Shown in pieces: positions 61,550 through 64,000 of a DNA stretch of 64,000 nucleotides. Under the pieces are notes generated by a model. It did no database searches and was not told where the DNA came from. It saw only the letters and a list, made by a program, of their open reading frames with translations. The translations under genes and the position numbers were made by a program. The DNA comes from Sinotaia quadrata (taxonomy: Eukaryota > Mollusca > Gastropoda > Architaenioglossa > Viviparidae): positions 34,954,259 to 35,018,258 of the forward strand of contig CM054181.1 in assembly GCA_028829895.1 (NCBI GenBank). The letters are read 5' to 3'. The first letter of the stretch is position 1; each line of letters opens with the position of its first letter.

Positions 61550-62165
61550 TGTGGCTGATTATAGGTATTACGTGAGCATTAAGGGATTATATTTTATGAT
61601 ACCTCCAATGTTGCTGATTATAGGTATTATGTGAGCATTAAGGGCTTGTATTTTATGATACCTCCAGTGTTGCTGATTATAGGTATTATGTGAGCATTAA
61701 GGGCTTGTATTTTATGATACCTTCAGTGTTGCTGATTATAGATATTATGTGAGTATTAAGGGATTGTATTTTATGATACCTCCAGTGTTGCTGATTATAG
61801 GTATTACGTGAGCATTAAGGGCTTGTATTTTGTTTCCCCATTTAGCTTTGACTTAAGGACTTTTCTAACCCATTTTTCATACTCTCTCTTAATTTTGGAC
61901 CGCTCTGTACTTTTGTCTTAATGTTGCAATATTCACAGGTAAGTAGATATTTTTAAGTTGTTTGCTTGCTAAACTATTTGTTAACATATGATCTAGATAC
62001 ACTATTGTTAAACTATTCGGCTTGCTAAACTATTTGTTAACATAGTATGTAGATACACTATTGTCAAACTATTCGGCTTGCTAAACTATTTGTTAAGAAG
62101 CTTGATATACTATTTTTTTTTAACTTTTTGACTTGCTAAACTATTTGTTTAGCAAAGCAGATTGA
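61550..62165. repeat. Two arrays (59 bp x 5; about 57 bp x 3)
   Basis: 61550-61835 has core 'ctccagtgttgctgattata'. 61960-62160 has core 'ttgctaaactatttgttaac'. Confidence 0.9.
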
Positions 62166-62419
62166 TACTCCATCTTTTTAAACCAAGTGCTAACATAATA
62201 CTGACTGGACAAAGGCTGCATAGACCACACTGATGTATCACAGTGCTAACATAATACTGGCTGTAACTATATAATTTGCACTATTTTGTATCTGCCTGGA
62301 AGATAAATTAAGTAGATATTATTAAATATATATCACAAACAGTTTTCATCTGAATTATTTTTTAAAGTCTAGTATTGTTAATATAGTGGCTGTGTGTTAA
62401 AGTAAATATGCCTTTCCCA

Positions 62420-63155
62420 CCTCTGCCTTCTAGTAGAGAGGAAAACTAAGATCTATTCTAAACAATAGCAACACTTTCCCACCTCTGCCTTCTAGTAGAG
62501 AGAAAAACTAAGATCTATTCTAAACAATAGCAACACTTTCCCACTTCTGCCTTCTAGTAGAGAGAAAAAGTAACATCTAAATAGTAACACTTTTAAGCAC
62601 TACCTTCCAGGAGAGAGAAAAAGTAAGATCTAAACAATAGCAACACTTTTCAAGCACTACCTTCTAGTAGAGAGAAGAAATAATATCTAAACAATAGCAA
62701 CACTTTTCAAGCACTACCTTCCAGGAGAGAGAAAAAATAAGATCTAAACTAGCCTAAACTCTATATATAATCCCTGTTTGGTATTTTTAATATTGTTGTC
62801 CTATACGAAAGTACAAAAGTATTTTAGACATTGTTGTGTCCTATGCTAGAGTAAGTATATAAGTATTTGTAGACATTGTTGTGTCCTATACGAAAGTACA
62901 AATGTATATGTAGACATTGTTGTGTCCTATACGAAAGTACAAATGTATATGTAGACATTGTGTCCTATACGAAAGTACAAATGTATATGTAGAAATTGTT
63001 GTGTCCTATACGAAAGTACAAATGTATATGTAGACATTGTTGTGTCCTATACGAAAGTACAAATGTATATGTAGACATTGTGTCCTATACGAAAGTACAA
63101 ATGTATATGTAGACATTGTGTCCTATACGAAAGTACAAAATGTATATGTAGACGC
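62420..63155. repeat. Two arrays (57 bp x 6; 41 bp x 9)
   Basis: 62420-62750 has 'ctaaacaatagcaacacttt'. 62800-63155 has 'gtcctatacgaaagtacaaa'. Confidence 0.9.
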
Positions 63156-63319
63156 TATCGACATTGGTATGTACTTCCTCGGGAAAGTGGACATTCCAAA
63201 ATGAGGTCAGCAGTAATGCCCAGGACCAAAAGCCAAGGCCACATCAGTTATTTTGAGCTGTCATCAGGCGTTAGGAAAACCTGTGATAATAGATGACAGA
63301 TCCATTGTTTTCGTGAACT

Positions 63320-63508
63320 AGCTAACAGTAGTATTTAATAATGCATTCATTTTAATGGATGCATTCATTTAAATGGTATGATGTGCGTGCATGTGTGCAT
63401 CAGCTAACAGTAGTATTTAATACTGTATTAATTTTAATGACATTTTGTGTATGTGTGAATGTACCAGCTAACAGTATTATTTAATAATGCATTCATGTTA
63501 ATGACCTG

Positions 63509-63568
<60 letters not shown>

Positions 63569-63686
63569 CACCTAAAAGTAGAATTAATGATGCATTCATT
63601 TTTTAATGAAATGGTGTGTGTGTGTATGTGTGTGTGTGTACTAGCTAACAGTATTATTTAATAATGCATTCATGTTAATGACCTGA

Positions 63687-63753
<67 letters not shown>

Positions 63754-63915
63754 CACCTAAAAGTAGAATTAATGATGCATTCATTTTAATGAAATGGTGT
63801 GTGTGTGTGTACCAGCTAACAGTATTATATAATAATGCACTCACTTTAATGACCTGATATGTATGGGTGTGTACACCACCTAACAGTATTATTTAATGAT
63901 GCATTCACTTTAATG
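63320..63915. repeat. Compound minisatellite with embedded (TG)n tracts
   Basis: Seven units of 'taatgatgcattcatttta', separated by TG runs that range from a few repeats to more than 25. Confidence 0.9.
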
Positions 63916-64000
63916 ACATGTTTGATCAATAGGCTTTCAACTTCCATTTATATCTATGTCGTGCTACAACTACAACATCCGGTGTGCCTTTTCTTGTAAC

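Noticed and set aside
1..64000. tRNA, rRNA or snRNA genes
   Set aside because: No cloverleaf with A/B boxes or rRNA core motif was recognised by eye; a covariance-model scan would be needed to exclude them.

Overview
The window is eukaryotic nuclear DNA. It is AT-rich, has introns with GT/AG borders, and holds very few genes per kilobase. By eye, roughly a third of the 64 kb consists of short tandem arrays (minisatellites with 20-150 bp units, plus CA/TG microsatellites). A rhodopsin-like receptor of lineage-specific type, a decayed non-LTR retrotransposon and recurring 'gggagataa' motifs fit a lophotrochozoan invertebrate, most likely a mollusc. That assignment is an inference.

Two protein-coding loci are well supported. 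(1) A plus-strand gene at about 32.0-43.7 kb (possibly continuing to 46.7 or 48.2 kb) has four exons joined in a consistent phase 1. The first three are small (250, 165 and 69 bp) and the fourth is 5.2 kb. The product is about 1,900 residues, probably largely disordered. It carries a lysine/phenylalanine basic segment, a Ser/Glu run, a 14-residue 'EINKPS' repeat, a long charged helix of about sixteen 10-residue units, and a Cys-containing 9-residue repeat. (2) A compact gene at about 55.4-58.3 kb encodes a 362-residue class A (rhodopsin-like) GPCR whose coding region is one exon. It lacks the DRY arginine and the NPxxY asparagine but keeps the TM3-ECL2 cysteine pair. A likely 5' UTR exon lies 1.5 kb upstream.

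The remaining content by region is as follows. 0-5.8 kb: AT-rich sequence with arrays and one candidate terminal exon at 1.7 kb. 5.8-31 kb: array after array, punctuated by small GC-richer islands that look like exons, mostly on the minus strand (6.2, 8.5, 9.5, 21.8, 25.5, 27.2 and 30.5 kb). The 27.2 and 25.5 kb pieces agree in phase. 43.7-55 kb: arrays and candidate exons at 46.7, 48.2 (+) and 49.2 kb (-). 58-60 kb: AT-rich sequence. 60.4-61.45 kb: the 5'-truncated, stop-ridden 3' part of a non-LTR retrotransposon on the minus strand. 61.5-64 kb: arrays.

The most striking observation is that many of these minisatellites are not placed at random. In the well-supported gene, the introns after exons 1, 2 and 3 each begin with a tandem array whose unit spans the exon-intron border: the last 7-19 exonic bases, the 5' splice site and adjoining intron. 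Each intron therefore carries 3 to about 15 extra copies or near-copies of its own 5' splice site. The same arrangement is seen at several candidate exons on both strands. A 3' splice site duplication precedes exon 3. This suggests that introns here grew, or were remodelled, by tandem duplication across splice sites.
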